From positions 91,805,191 through 91,869,190 of the forward strand of contig NC_080423.1 of assembly GCF_029873635.1 (NCBI RefSeq): DNA of 64,000 nucleotides. The letters run 5' to 3'. Positions 24,070 through 35,182 of this stretch are shown piece by piece. Under the pieces are notes generated by a model. That model was given only the letters and a program-made list of their open reading frames with translations, was not told where the DNA came from and did not search any database. The position numbers and the translations under genes are program-made. Within the stretch, counting starts at the first letter, position 1. Every line of letters begins with the position of its first letter. This DNA is from Malania oleifera (Eukaryota > Streptophyta > Magnoliopsida > Santalales > Ximeniaceae).

Positions 24070-25170
24070 TAGCCTTCAGTAAGCCTTGCTGATGCTCTGT
24101 TGTTTTCAGTTATTTTTGCTTTTGCTTCTTGGGCATGATTCCCTTTGTTTTCTTTGCTTTCTTTTTTTGGTATTCTTCCTCTTGAGCTAACATATCCTTC
24201 TCACCTTCTTCTAAAGTTCATGAAATTATTAACTGCTGATTTTCTTAAAATTTTAATGATATTTAAATAAACTTTTATTCTTAATCATATTTGACATAGA
24301 GAGGCAATACAATCAGAAATAATTATTTATCTTTTTCTTTTTCTTTTTTCTTTTCTTTTCTCATGCAAAATCCTTTATCCAAACACATTGTAATTGTATG
24401 AGGGGAAAATGAAGCAAGGAAAAGGTTAGAGAAAGGAAAAATAAGCAGAAAGTTCTTTTTCCATATATTGTTATGATGTTTTCTAAGAAAAGAAATAAAA
24501 GTTAAAAGGAAAATGACTTATTCTCTCAAAATCAATCATTTGAAAAAAAAAAGGGTAGAAAGAGACTCGCCACTCAAATTGAGTGATAACTACTTTGTTT
24601 AACTAATCAATGAAAGGAAAAGAAAGTACACTTCTTTCCCTTCCCTTTCTCCCTCGATTAACTTCTCTTTTCAATTCCCCTTTTTTTTTTCCATCCTACC
24701 AGTTACAATCTTATTCTATTTTATGCAACAAAAATATGAACCTTTGTTTAAATTCTACTATAAAAATTTTTAACCATGTAAATTATTAACATTAGAAATT
24801 ATTAAATGTGACTATAATAGGTGCGCTAGGTACATCGCTACCATCCATTTGATAAGTCTTGTTTAAGTAACTATGGTTGATATGAGAAATTATTCAATAT
24901 GTTAGTTACTTGTGTGCTAGACACATCACCACTACCCATGTCGTGAGCCCTACTTATATTACTATTTATAGTACTTGATAACTTGTGCGTTTATATCCGA
25001 GATCTAATTGAATAAGTTAGAAATTGATATTTAAAGAAGAAAATAAAGATAGATTATATAAATGATAAATTCAAAGTTAGGTTAATAGCTAAAATTAAGT
25101 ATTGATTGCATTAGCATCAGTTTGTAATTTCATCATTCATCAAATAGATATAAAAAGTTACATTTTTAAA
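24070..25170. other. AT-rich spacer with a 91-bp imperfect tandem repeat
   Basis: Contains C/T- and A-rich runs (24330-24365, 24540-24555) and an imperfect duplication: agaaattattaaatgtgact at 24794 recurs as agaaattattcaatatgtta at 24885, and both copies continue with a gctaggtacatcgcta / gctagacacatcacca word. No coding signal. Confidence 0.5.
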
Positions 25171-25177
25171 TACAGAA

Positions 25178-25453
25178 ATGAATGACAAGATGTGTACATA
25201 CAGACACCCACATTCTAAAGGTTTTGTTAGGCTCAAACAATTACATAGTGTGTTTAAATTAATTAGGTTTGATCTCTTATATGATTTAAAACAAACTCCA
25301 AACATGAAAAATAAGATGAAGTTGTTATCTAATGATTTTAGAATATATGAATTACTTAAATGTTTCCACAACAAAGGTGTGATAATTTGTTTGTATGTTG
25401 ATATGATAATTTGTTTGTATGTTGATGATATGATGATACTTAAAATCCTTTGA
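25178..25453 (+). pseudogene. Ty1/copia reverse transcriptase fragment
   Basis: The plus strand reads LLYDLKQTPNMKNKMKLLSN, then IYELLKCFHNKGVIICLYVD, then IICLYVDDMMILKIL. This is the copia RT block (family pattern LYGLKQAP..W..K, then CLYVDDMLI) containing the catalytic YVDD. A 24-base repeat (gataatttgtttgtatgttg at 25381 and 25405) duplicates the catalytic strand, so the fragment has one full and one partial YVDD. Surrounding frames are closed. Confidence 0.75.
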
Positions 25454-25885
25454 AAATACTACGAATTTCTTGTCATCAAGTTTTGATATGAAAGATTAAG
25501 ATAGAGTGTTGAAGTTGTTATTTGGGTTTCTGAACCATAAAAAAATAGCAATGATGTCATCCTTTCTCGAGTTTATTAAAATAGACAAGGTGCAAAAAAA
25601 TTTAATATTTTTGACTGTGGTAGTGTTAATAAACCAATTGATGTTAATATAAAATTATATAAAAATATCGGTAAAGTTGTAAACCTATTGGAGTATGCTT
25701 GAGTTATTGGATTTCTTATATATGCCAACTAAGATGCTTATGATTGTATTTTTTATTGTTGGTTGACTTAGCCGGTGCTTGAGCAATCCAAATAATATAT
25801 TTTTAGTCAACTAAGCTCACACAAGACTTGAATTACAGATTGAGCTCTCCATACCATATGAAGGGTTGTGCCACATGGGGTGTAG

Positions 25886-25915
25886 CGTGCGCGCGCGCGC
25901 GCACACACACACACA
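25886..25915. repeat. (GC)n(CA)n alternating purine-pyrimidine run
   Basis: A run of alternating C/G followed by C/A over 30 bases, flanked by an AT microsatellite (aaatatatata). It is the clearest candidate in the window for a Z-DNA-prone stretch. Confidence 0.85.
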
Positions 25916-26305
25916 AATATATATAAGTTTAAGTAGTTAGCTAAGAGTAAATCATGAGTTCAACATAGGAACAAATTCATAAATATTGAATACAAAATAT
26001 GCAAAAGCAGTCAGCAAACATGAACATAACCTCGAGTCTAATAGTAAACTTGTAAAGTGACACAATTCTTATAATCCTACATTCATAGGTAAAGTGCATC
26101 TAGTGAAGGAGGCTAGTAAGCTAACACAATTGCAAAATCTAGTGAGTTTTACAAGATTGATGGGCACTCACCTTGTTGTAAAGATATGTCTATTCAATTT
26201 CCACTCTAACACTATAAATCATCATCTTGAATGAGGAGTCATACTCCCCCCTTTTTTTTACTGAGGCATTATACTACTTAAAGAATAAAACTTACATTGT
26301 GGTTA

Positions 26306-27459
26306 TGTTATGACCGGAGGAGTCCATGGGTGGGCTTGATACACATGGGTGAACACCAACTTGACCCAAAAGTTTAAGCCAATTGGGTCTTAGGCCCAAC
26401 CATGTATATAAGCACCAATCATCCACTCTAATTTTCCAATGTGGGACAAGCTCACAAGTGGAATTATCAACAATCTTCCTCTCACTTGTGAGTTCCAGCT
26501 GCTCCCCCTTGAACGAAAACCATCTACTTTATGGGAGTAAGCTCAATTCCCTAACAGTTGCTCGAGTGGGCCTTTCCACTAACGCCTTACGTGCCTCATA
26601 TTGCATTCCATGTGACTCCGAACCAATCCTAACTCTCACGTTTTGACCCTATTCGAATCCATCCGCAGCCTAAATGATCCTTATTGGCCTCAGCCACTCA
26701 CTTGGTCCTCCAACTATTAGCACGTCAGAAGAATTAACTTCACGTCTCGACTCTTTTTACGATGTCACTCACCCAGAGTTACGAACCGTCGGCTCTGATA
26801 CGACTTGTTAGGACCGGAGGAGCCCATGGGTGGGCTTGATACACATGGGTGAATACCAACTTGACCCAAAAGCTTAAGTCTATTGGGTTTTGGGCCCAAC
26901 CATGTATATAAGCACCCATCATCCACTCTAATTTTCCAATGTGAGACAAACTCAGAAGTGAAATTTTCAACAATCTCCTCCTCACTTGTGAGTTCAAACT
27001 ACCCCCTCTTGAACGGAAACTATTTCCCTTATGGGAGCAAGCCCAATTCCCTAATAGGGCCTTACCACTGACGCCTTACATGCGTCAGATTGCATTCCAT
27101 GTGCCTTGCGAACCAATCCTACCTCTCACGTATTGACCCTATTCGGATCCATCCCCAGCCTAGATGATCCTTATTGGCCTCGACCACACACTTGGTCCTC
27201 CAATTATTAGCACGTCAGGAGAATTAGCTTCTCATCTCGACTTTTACGATATTGCTCACCCAGAGTTACAAACCATCGGCTCTGATACCACTTGTTATGA
27301 CCAGAGGAGTCCATGGGTGGGTTTGATATACATGAGTGAACACCAAGTTGACCCAAAAGATTAAGCCTATTGGGTCTTCGGCCCAATCATATATATAAGC
27401 ACCCATCATCCACTCTAATTTTCCAATGTGGGACAAACTCACAAGTGGAATTCTCAACA
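26306..27459 (-). mobile_element. TRIM retrotransposon, tandem form with three LTRs
   Basis: Three similar 167-bp LTRs lie at 26306-26472, 26806-26972 and 27293-27459. They are separated by two internal domains of 333 and 320 bp that also resemble each other. On the minus strand each LTR starts TGTTGA and ends AACA or the equivalent. It contains the U3 word gtcccacattgg and a TATA-like tgcttatatat. After the LTR ending at 27293 comes TGGTATCAGAGCC (27278-27290), a primer-binding site for initiator tRNA-Met; the copy near 26793-26805 has one change. Before each LTR is a purine-rich tract (gtgaggaggagat, gtgagaggaagat). The target site GGTTA is duplicated exactly at 26301-26305 and 27460-27464. 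No protein is encoded, as expected for a TRIM. Confidence 0.9.
27278..27290 (-). promoter_or_regulatory. TRIM primer-binding site (tRNA-iMet)
   Basis: TGGTATCAGAGCC on the minus strand, starting two bases after the LTR end. It is the usual initiator-Met PBS of plant LTR elements and fixes the orientation of the TRIM. Confidence 0.9.
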
Positions 27460-27464
27460 GGTTA

Positions 27465-28425
27465 TCCAACGCACAAGTCAAACTGTAATAGACAAGTATA
27501 AGACTCTTAACAAGCTTGGCTCATAATATTCTCCCTCATTTATGAGATCAATATCCTTGCAAACTTTTACACTAGATACTCTTTGACTTTATTCATGAAT
27601 GGTTGCATGTCTCCCCCTAACATTCGATTAATTTTTTCATATCTGAGACCCTTCTGCTTGACTAAGAACTAGCTTATATCGTTTCCTCAAGGGTGATCTC
27701 ATCCAAGATAGGGAGTCTTTTTATTGCATTTTGTTTTGGGCGAATTTGATCATCTCGAGCTTCAGTGATTGAAGAGAACGACTGAGATGAAGTCAAGAAT
27801 AAATGATTGAGATAGCACCAATGAAAAGTATAACCAAGATAAGTTCATAATTGAGTAACCAAATAAGGTTGGGATTGCACAACGAGGATAAATTTTGGAT
27901 TTCAAGAATAGGCAAAGGTTGGCTGCATTTTGTGTTAGTTCTACTCCCATTTAAAGCTTTTGTGATTGAATATAGTGATTGGGACAAGGTAATGATTGTA
28001 TGACTTAGACAAATTCAATGAAATGAATAATCAAGATAACGTCATGATTAGACAACTGTGGTTAGGTTTGGATTGTATGACTAAGATAAATTTTTGGATT
28101 TTCACACTTTACTATCTTGTGAACGGAAGGTTGGTGATTGCATGACTAGGATAGAGTTGACAAGTTTCACACTTAGAAGTTAATTTTTGTATGACTAGGA
28201 TAAGGTCAGTAATTGTTGCACTTTTCCACAATGTCACAGAGAGATAATTGATTTCATTGTTGGTATAAGATTGACAATTTTTATACTAGCATTGTGTGAG
28301 TAGGAGGTCAGCAACTGCGTGATCAAGTTGAGGTCAATGATTTTCACATTTAGAAAACTTAGGATTCAAAATTTCTCACGCGGTCATAGTTTAGAAATTT
28401 CTTTTCCCTTTCACTAGAGTCCAAA
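27465..28425. other. Degenerate low-complexity spacer
   Basis: The sequence repeats loosely the words gattgcatgactaggata, gattgtatgacttagac, gattgcacaacgaggata and similar, suggesting an old decayed tandem array of roughly 60-110 bp units. No coding signal. Confidence 0.4.
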
Positions 28426-28640
28426 GCTCCAAATTTTGTTTTTCACAAGAGCTCAAGGCTCTTTTATGTGGGAGCTTGAAGGTTTAAGGCTCCAAAATTT
28501 CTTTTTCATGGAAACTTATGATTGCAATGAAGGATCCACAAATTTTTTTTTCCCACAAGAGCTCAAGGCTTCAAATTTTTTTTTCCCACAAGAACTCAAG
28601 GCTTCAAATTTTCTCTTTTCATGAGAGTTCAAGGTCCAAG
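28425..28640 (+). repeat. Tandem array of about 33-bp units (cacaagagctcaaggcttc)
   Basis: Units containing cacaagagctcaaggcttc plus a T-run repeat at 28442, 28554 and 28587, with degenerate copies at 28470 and 28620. The last two full units are 33 bases apart. An open frame across it simply reads the repeat. Confidence 0.75.
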
Positions 28641-29564
28641 ACTCCATTTCCACATGTCAATGTTACCACTTAAGCATATTCATGAATGGTTCGGAATATT
28701 GGGTAAAAAACACAAGTAAAGCTTAAGATGATGGTGATGAAAAAGTTTGGGGTTACTTTTATTTAGGAAGGCTGAAAGAATGAATCAAGCAGCTAAAAAG
28801 GGTTAAGCAAAGATCAGAACTAAAAATGGGGACACTTTACATTATTTTTTTACTTTATTTTCTTATTTCATTCATTTTTTGTCTTACAATCTCAATATAA
28901 CAAAGAGCCAAGGAACTCATGCTAGCAAGGCTTTAAGGAGGGCTTTATCCATAGGACGAAAAGTAGGCTGAGGTAAAGGTTAAAAAGAATATGATAAAAA
29001 GGCTATAATGCGCCAGGAATTAAGGGGTGAGATTAAGGAATTAAGGTCAAGAATAGAAAGAAAGAATTGATGTCTCTAACAGTGATTAGCTAGGCAACAT
29101 TTATGATGATGGAACATTAATACATAATGGGACTAAACCTACTAGTAGGCTTCCTACACTCATGTATGACAAGATTAGGTCAAGAAGTAGTTAATGATCA
29201 TAAAAGAACCTCACACCTTTTTATCACCTATCTTGTTTTGGCTCCCTATTGCACAAGTAAAGCAATAAATAATTATCAAAACTCCACCTCAAATATGTGA
29301 AAAAACAAAGGCATCAAACAATAGCAAGAGTTAGAAATAGACAATAGTTATGGAAAAGAAAAAAAAAATCTTAAGTCAAGCATAATGGATTGATGAAAGA
29401 TATTTCTTTATTATTATAGGAAAGGAGATGGAATGGGTGGTCAAACTTTAAATGTGATACTTGGAGTCTCTTACTAGATGAATGCAATATTTACTTAATT
29501 GACCTTAGGGTAATGCAACAATCTTCATTGGAGTTTCCTTCATTCCATATTCCAACTTCCTTTT

Positions 29565-29774
29565 TTTTTTTTGGATTACGTATCGGGTATCCACGCGTCC
29601 GTTTTACGTTTCACGTGACTAATCGTGCGCCCCTTGAAATTGACCCCACAACTCCAAAGGAAGGGTAAATTCAGGAGTTTAGGGACGGAAATGAGCCCGA
29701 GAGGGTTTGAACACCTGACCTCGTGAGAGGCATTCCCGCAGCCCGCACTACCACCTGAACCATACCCTAGGCAT
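29565..29774 (-). mobile_element. tRNA-derived SINE with 19-bp target duplication
   Basis: On the minus strand the 5' end has a pol III A-box-like TGGTTCAGGTGG (29751-29762) and about 36 bases further a B-box-like GGTGTTCAAACCC (29703-29715), at tRNA-like spacing. The 3' end runs into an A-tail, seen as T's on the plus strand at 29561-29572. The direct repeat catattccaacttcctttt flanks it exactly (29546-29564 and 29775-29793). Together these define a SINE of about 210 bp. The body is richer in G+C than its surroundings. Confidence 0.9.
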
Positions 29775-29799
29775 CATATTCCAACTTCCTTTTGGATGC

Positions 29800-31660
29800 A
29801 CACTTTTATAGATGAGTGATCTTAAATAACAAAGAGACTACTACTATGTTAATGTTCAATGGTCTAACTAAGGGTATATGTTTCAATCAAGGGCTATGAT
29901 GAATATGGTGGCTACCAAATGATAGCCTCCTATCTTGGCAATGTTTACATGGTGGCATTGGTCATTTTAGTCACAAACCCCCTAATTTTTTTCCCTCCTT
30001 CTTCGCTCCTTTTTTATTTTTTGTGTCCTAATTCCCATTTCCGTTGGTCTTAGGTTGAATATTAAATAGTGATACAAGGAGATCTCAAAGTGAATTTAGA
30101 ATATTAATTACTACCATTGACTTTATCATTAAAGGGAAAGAAAGAATACTTAAAATAGAAATTTCATATTATTTCAAAAAAATATAAGACAAGCACTAAT
30201 TTATGAAAAAAAATACTATAATTTTCTTACTCCACAAATTAATTATAAGTGATTAGGTAATTTCATTTGGTTCATGCATTATTTTTGAATTATACATATG
30301 AAGATTTTCATATACACATATTGTGTGCACAACAAGTTATTATTATTATTTTTTTTTTTTTTTTTGAAAAACTCTAGGCTGAATAATAGTAATTTGTTAA
30401 TTTTTAAAATTTGTGCAATGATATTTGGGGGAGAGTTAAAGCACATGTATCTAACATACATTATGTTTTTGCATAACCACAAAAATTAATTGAACTTTCT
30501 ATGATAATATTAGTCAAATAATAGAAATTTCTTATTTTTTTATAAAATTTATATAGTGATAGTTAAAGCAAGTGCTAATTTTTAAGCTATTCTATGTTTC
30601 TTCTTTTTTTGTGATTTACAATTTTATTATGGAGAAGATGTTCAAGCAAATTTATTGGGTTAAAAACTAATACATGGAAGTTCGAGAATCATTGGATAAG
30701 CACTTTATCTTGGAACAAAGTTTCGAGATACTTGATCACAATGTCTAGCCAATATTTATTTGACGGTCCATTAGCGTAGTGGCCATTTTGATTCTACATC
30801 TAGTTATGAAATCAGTTATAGTATCATCTAATTTCACTTTAGTAGCCTTTGAGTCTCTTCCAGTGACCTTTGGTTTGACATTGTGCTAATTTTAGCTTTT
30901 AAACTCGTATCAACGATCCTCCCATTTTGCTTACTCTTAACACTCCCACATATTATCTAATGGGAGAATGCCCTTTTAACCCAATAAAAAGATTATGCTA
31001 CTCCATGATTTTGCTTTTCCTTACAACATCATATAAGAAATGAAGGATAAGTGTTTTATTTGTTTATTAACATCACCCAGTTAAATTAATTTTAAGGAGA
31101 GTCAGCGTAGGTTTTTTTAAATTAATAAGAAAAGATGTTAGAAATAATTATGAGAGATTTTAAGGCAAACCACTGTGATTTACCAAAAAAGCAATTTAGC
31201 TACAAAAAATATATTCTAGCTTTTGATTTTTCACAACCAATATTTGTTGACTCGTAAAAAATAATTTATAAAAAGTCACTCGTGAGACATTCATAGGATT
31301 CAACAAAAATATTACTCGTTAAGAGATTATTACTTATGAAAGACATCCAAATAAAAAAAATATTTCACTCATAAAAGTGTAGAAATTGATGCAACTTCTA
31401 TAGGGTTAATATATAAAACATAATACAAAAGTGAAATAAAAGTATAAAATTGATGAACACAACACCCCTCTATCCTTGACTTATGGGAATCAAAAGTACA
31501 ATAAAAGCCACAAACCTAACTTCTACTCATGACCCAAATTTTCATAATGTTGTGTGTGTGTGTATTATCATAGCATGTTACATATTCCATGGGCAGTAGC
31601 TGATTCCAAGTGATTCCTTTCATCCTGGATGAACAGCTCATGCTTGCTCTTGGATAAATT
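29800..31660. other. AT-rich spacer
   Basis: Nothing gene-like is seen. It holds short T-runs (30344-30365) and a small (GT)n at about 31548-31563. Frames reported here are short and low-complexity. Confidence 0.5.
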
Positions 31661-31663
31661 ATA

Positions 31664-31710
31664 CCTCTCTCTCTCTCTCTCTCTCTCTGTCACACACACA
31701 CACACACACA
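31664..31710. repeat. (CT)n(CA)n microsatellite
   Basis: Twelve or so CT units followed by about ten CA units, then tatata. A compound microsatellite. Confidence 0.95.
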
Positions 31711-31884
31711 TATAATATGATAGGCATGCTTGGTTGCTTTATAATCTGAAATGGGGATTTGATGCATCTGTCTGCCATGAAGGCCTTTGGGCATTAGAAG
31801 CTGAACCCAAGAAGGGGCATGGTGCTTAGTATGAGTGAAAGTTCATATGGTGTCCATCATAATTGTGTCTTTCAATAAAGTAGG

Positions 31885-31950
31885 ATACAAAGAAAAGATA
31901 AAGGAAAAGGAAAAGAAAAAGGAAAAGGAAAAAGGGAAAGGGAAATTCTC
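31885..31950. repeat. Purine tract (aaagg)n
   Basis: Repeats of ggaaaag / aaaaagg over about 65 bases on the plus strand. The Lys/Glu-rich frame across it is a by-product. Confidence 0.7.
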
Positions 31951-32059
31951 CCTGTCCTGCCATCACAATTCAACACTTCCCCACATTTCCCAAAAAGCAA
32001 TCCCTTGCTTCTCAATCCCCACTTATGCATGCTTGCATTACTTTTACTATTAAAATGCT

Positions 32060-32980
32060 CCTTTTGTTACTATTTAAATCCCACCAATCCCATTCAAATC
32101 CTCACTCATTGTTCACATTTTGCCCTCATAGTTAGACTAATAATTTTCAAAGCATTGCAAAAATCAATTACCTAGTTAGACTTTTTCTAGATTGTGTTTT
32201 GTATTTTTTTCTATTATGTGAGAAATCTCTTCGGATGGGTGAGCCGAGGTCTAGCACAGTTTGGTCAACACATCTATTTTGGGTATAGAAGTTCATACAG
32301 TCAAACTCTGTCACCTTAATACATACTTTTAAATTTAAGATTTTGAGAAACCATTAAGATCGAGGACCATTATTAGTTCAAATATTTTTATCATTTTTTT
32401 TAGATTTCGAAGTACTAAAAAATCATATAAAATAGTCATTATAATTTTTACTCTCAGACAATTTTAAGGATTAGTTTTTAATATTTTATTTTAATTTTAT
32501 TAGAACAATTTGTTAAAATTTGTATGCTATTATTAGATAATTAATCTAGAAGCCACTTAAGTGTGACACCCTTAGACTTCTTAATATGATTTCTATTATG
32601 TCCCTTATATATAAATAAGTACATGATAAAAAGTTAAAGAATAATATGAAAATATGGTACATTTAGATTTCTTGTTGATACTTAATTTTATAACTAAAAA
32701 AATGAAATATCCTCCAAAAAATCAAAAAAGAAAAAAGAAAACATAAAAATTATTTTCTGAATGATAGATTTGAGATGATGACCGAGATATTCTCATTTGA
32801 TTTAGAGTGATAATCTACACTTATGTCCTCAGAAATTTAAAGTAAAAAATAAAAATAGCTTTTCACAAGTGAATGCAATCTAAACTTTTTTCCCTCTTTT
32901 ATTGTGCATAGGGAGGCATGGATTGAATAAGTAATAATGGTAGGTGCAAATGGAAACAACATAAAAGAGATTTTGAGTCA
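32060..32980. other. AT-rich spacer
   Basis: No coding signal or repeat ends recognised. Confidence 0.45.
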
Positions 32981-32984
32981 TCTT

Positions 32985-33556
32985 TAGGGTTGCAAACGAG
33001 CCGAGTCGAGTTCAGTTGTGATGAGCTTGAGCTCGGCTCCTTCATTCATAAACGAGCTCAAACTCAACTCGAGTTTAAAATTTTTTGTTCGAGGTCGGCT
33101 CATTGGCTCATTTAACATATGTATAACTCAAGTTCAGCTCGAACTCGACTTGACTCAAATTTATTTCACATATAAATGAGTTGAGTTCGAGCTCAAACTT
33201 GGCTCCACTAAAGCTCGTTTCAAACTAGAAAATGGACCAAACCATTAACTAATTAAATTAATTGATGATTAAAAAATATAACTTTTAAAAATATAGTTTA
33301 AAGTAAAATAAAAATTATAATCAAAAATTTGATTTGATTAATATTGAATTTGTTCACAAGCCTAATATCGACTTAGTTCACGAATTGCTAGCGAACTAAT
33401 AAACGAGTTGATAAACAAGCCAGCTCTCGAGCTATTAAATGGATCAACTCGCAAGTTTAACAAGTTGAGTATGAACCAACTCGAACTCAACTTGTTTAAC
33501 TTAATAAATGAGTTTGAGTAAGTCATTATCAAGTCGAGCATTGAGTAGCCATCCTA
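32985..33556. mobile_element. hAT-like non-autonomous element (gagctcgag-type)
   Basis: Starts tagggttgcaaacgagccga and ends with the inverted counterpart gtagccatccta. The inside is filled with words gagctcgagctc / gaactcgact, as in common plant non-autonomous hAT-like elements. A target duplication is not evident. No coding capacity. Confidence 0.55.
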
Positions 33557-33869
33557 ATGGATTAACTATGAGTCTGAAATTAAAAGTTTCGAGTCTTAAT
33601 CAAAATTTGAGATAAGAGATAGATTACAACTTTTATTTATGGTTAAAAAATGTACAATTCTTATTGTGTATTGTTAAAATGCGAAACTTGCACACTTAGA
33701 TGAGATATAAATAATGTGATTTAAAAAAGAGATTTGAGAAGGGGTAAAAGAGAATGGAGATGGAGAAAGTACAACTATATTAAAATTCGAAACTTCTAAT
33801 ATAAAAGTCTTGAATTTTAATTTTAAAATGAATTTGAAATGGAAACGAACCATCTCACAATTCACAAAC

Positions 33870-34038
33870 CACCTCTCCAATAGGAGCATTGGGAGTTCGA
33901 ATCCTGGTAGATGCATTCAAGGAGCCAGTAATTGATGTGGAGGAGGATTGTGTCCTATGGTTGGTAATCTAATGTGGAGGAGGTTCAAAGGACTCATCGG
34001 TGGCAGGAGTTCCCGCGTCTTAACAAAAAAAAAAAAAA
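33870..34038 (+). mobile_element. SINE-like element with B box and A-tail
   Basis: A near-perfect pol III B box, AGTTCGAATCC (33894-33904), is followed about 120 bases later by a 15-base A-run (34024-34038). A matching A box could not be placed with confidence upstream and no target duplication was found, so the 5' end is a guess. Confidence 0.45.
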
Positions 34039-35182
34039 GTTAATGGAGAGGGATATTTGCACGCACTCATAATTATCACCACTCACAAATCATCTTCCAT
34101 TTTGAAAAAGCTGAAGAATGCATTTGAGGACCAGCCCCCATGTGAATGCGTAATGTGCCTTTGTTAAAATTTCAAAGCCCATTGATTGGGTTCCCTTGGG
34201 TCCTTCCCCATTTGAGGAACCCTAACTTCACTTCCAAGCACTGATTATTATTATTCTAACTATTATTATAATAACAAGAAGAGTTGACTAACACCATCAC
34301 CAACACCATCTTTGTTGTAAGAGCTACCAACCTACCACCGCCACTGCCTGCTACAGCCCCCTAATATCTATATATATTTAATTAATAGTGTCTGGAAGTT
34401 GGGAGTGCTAACGATGATGTCCAGGATCTAAATTTTTTTTTTTTTTTTTTTTTTAAAGGAACCATGTAAATGAGAAGAAAAAAAAAAAAGAAGAGAAGAA
34501 TTCCCAATGAAAAGAAGGTGACAAAGAACCCTTTTGCTCAAAATTAAACTATTGGTTGTAGGCTTTAAATAAAGGAGGATAGGAGTCATATTCCCAACAG
34601 CTTGTGCTCTGTCATTATCATGTATCAATAAAAATATACTGAGATAATGAGGTATCATGAGAAGATATTGCATTTTTGAGTGGTGGGGTTTTGAATTTTA
34701 AATGATTAATTTATAGTGGCAACACCCAAGGATCTTGTGACAGGTGTCAATCATGCTGCCACGTGGGCACCCCATGGCCCACCTGGAGGTGAAGTGGATA
34801 CAAAGATTGAGGATGATTTGAATTTGAAGCAACACATGTGGAGACCCACAAGCAACATGTGCTAGAGAGTAGACAAAGTCAACATAAAATAAAACACACA
34901 AAACAGATTCAGCAGCTGTGGTTTATAGAAAGAAATATCATCATCAGAACAATATCCAAAAGGGTCCCCAAATTGGAACCGGTGAAAAGGAATCCGGTAA
35001 GATTAACTGCAACAGAACTACAAACAGAAACCGAAAAACACAAAACAACAAACAGAAAGAAGGTCGAAAAAAGAACCTTCAACAATCTTCTTCTTCTTCT
35101 ACTAGCAGGACATACCGGATTCCACTTCGCCGGAAAACCCATTATATATATTTTGCTTTTTCCAATCTCTACAAGTTAAAAC
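34039..35182. other. Region downstream of the receptor kinase, including its 3' UTR
   Basis: Contains a T-run of about 20 (34434-34454), a palindromic G-box GCCACGTGGGC (34757-34767), and the part next to 35183 that must hold the kinase 3' UTR and polyadenylation site. A convincing AATAAA word on the minus strand was not located. Reading frames on both strands here lack known domains. Confidence 0.4.

Noticed and set aside
26306..27459. A Cassandra-type TRIM with 5S rRNA sequence
   Set aside because: The LTRs are 167 bp and hold no 5S-like sequence that I can see.
26383..27481. Short coding frames across the TRIM repeats
   Set aside because: The frames recur with each LTR copy and end inside it; they reflect the repeat, not a protein.
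29545..29800. A true tRNA gene at the A/B-box sequence
   Set aside because: The boxes are in a body with an A-tail and a 19-bp target duplication and no cloverleaf could be folded by eye; a SINE explains it.
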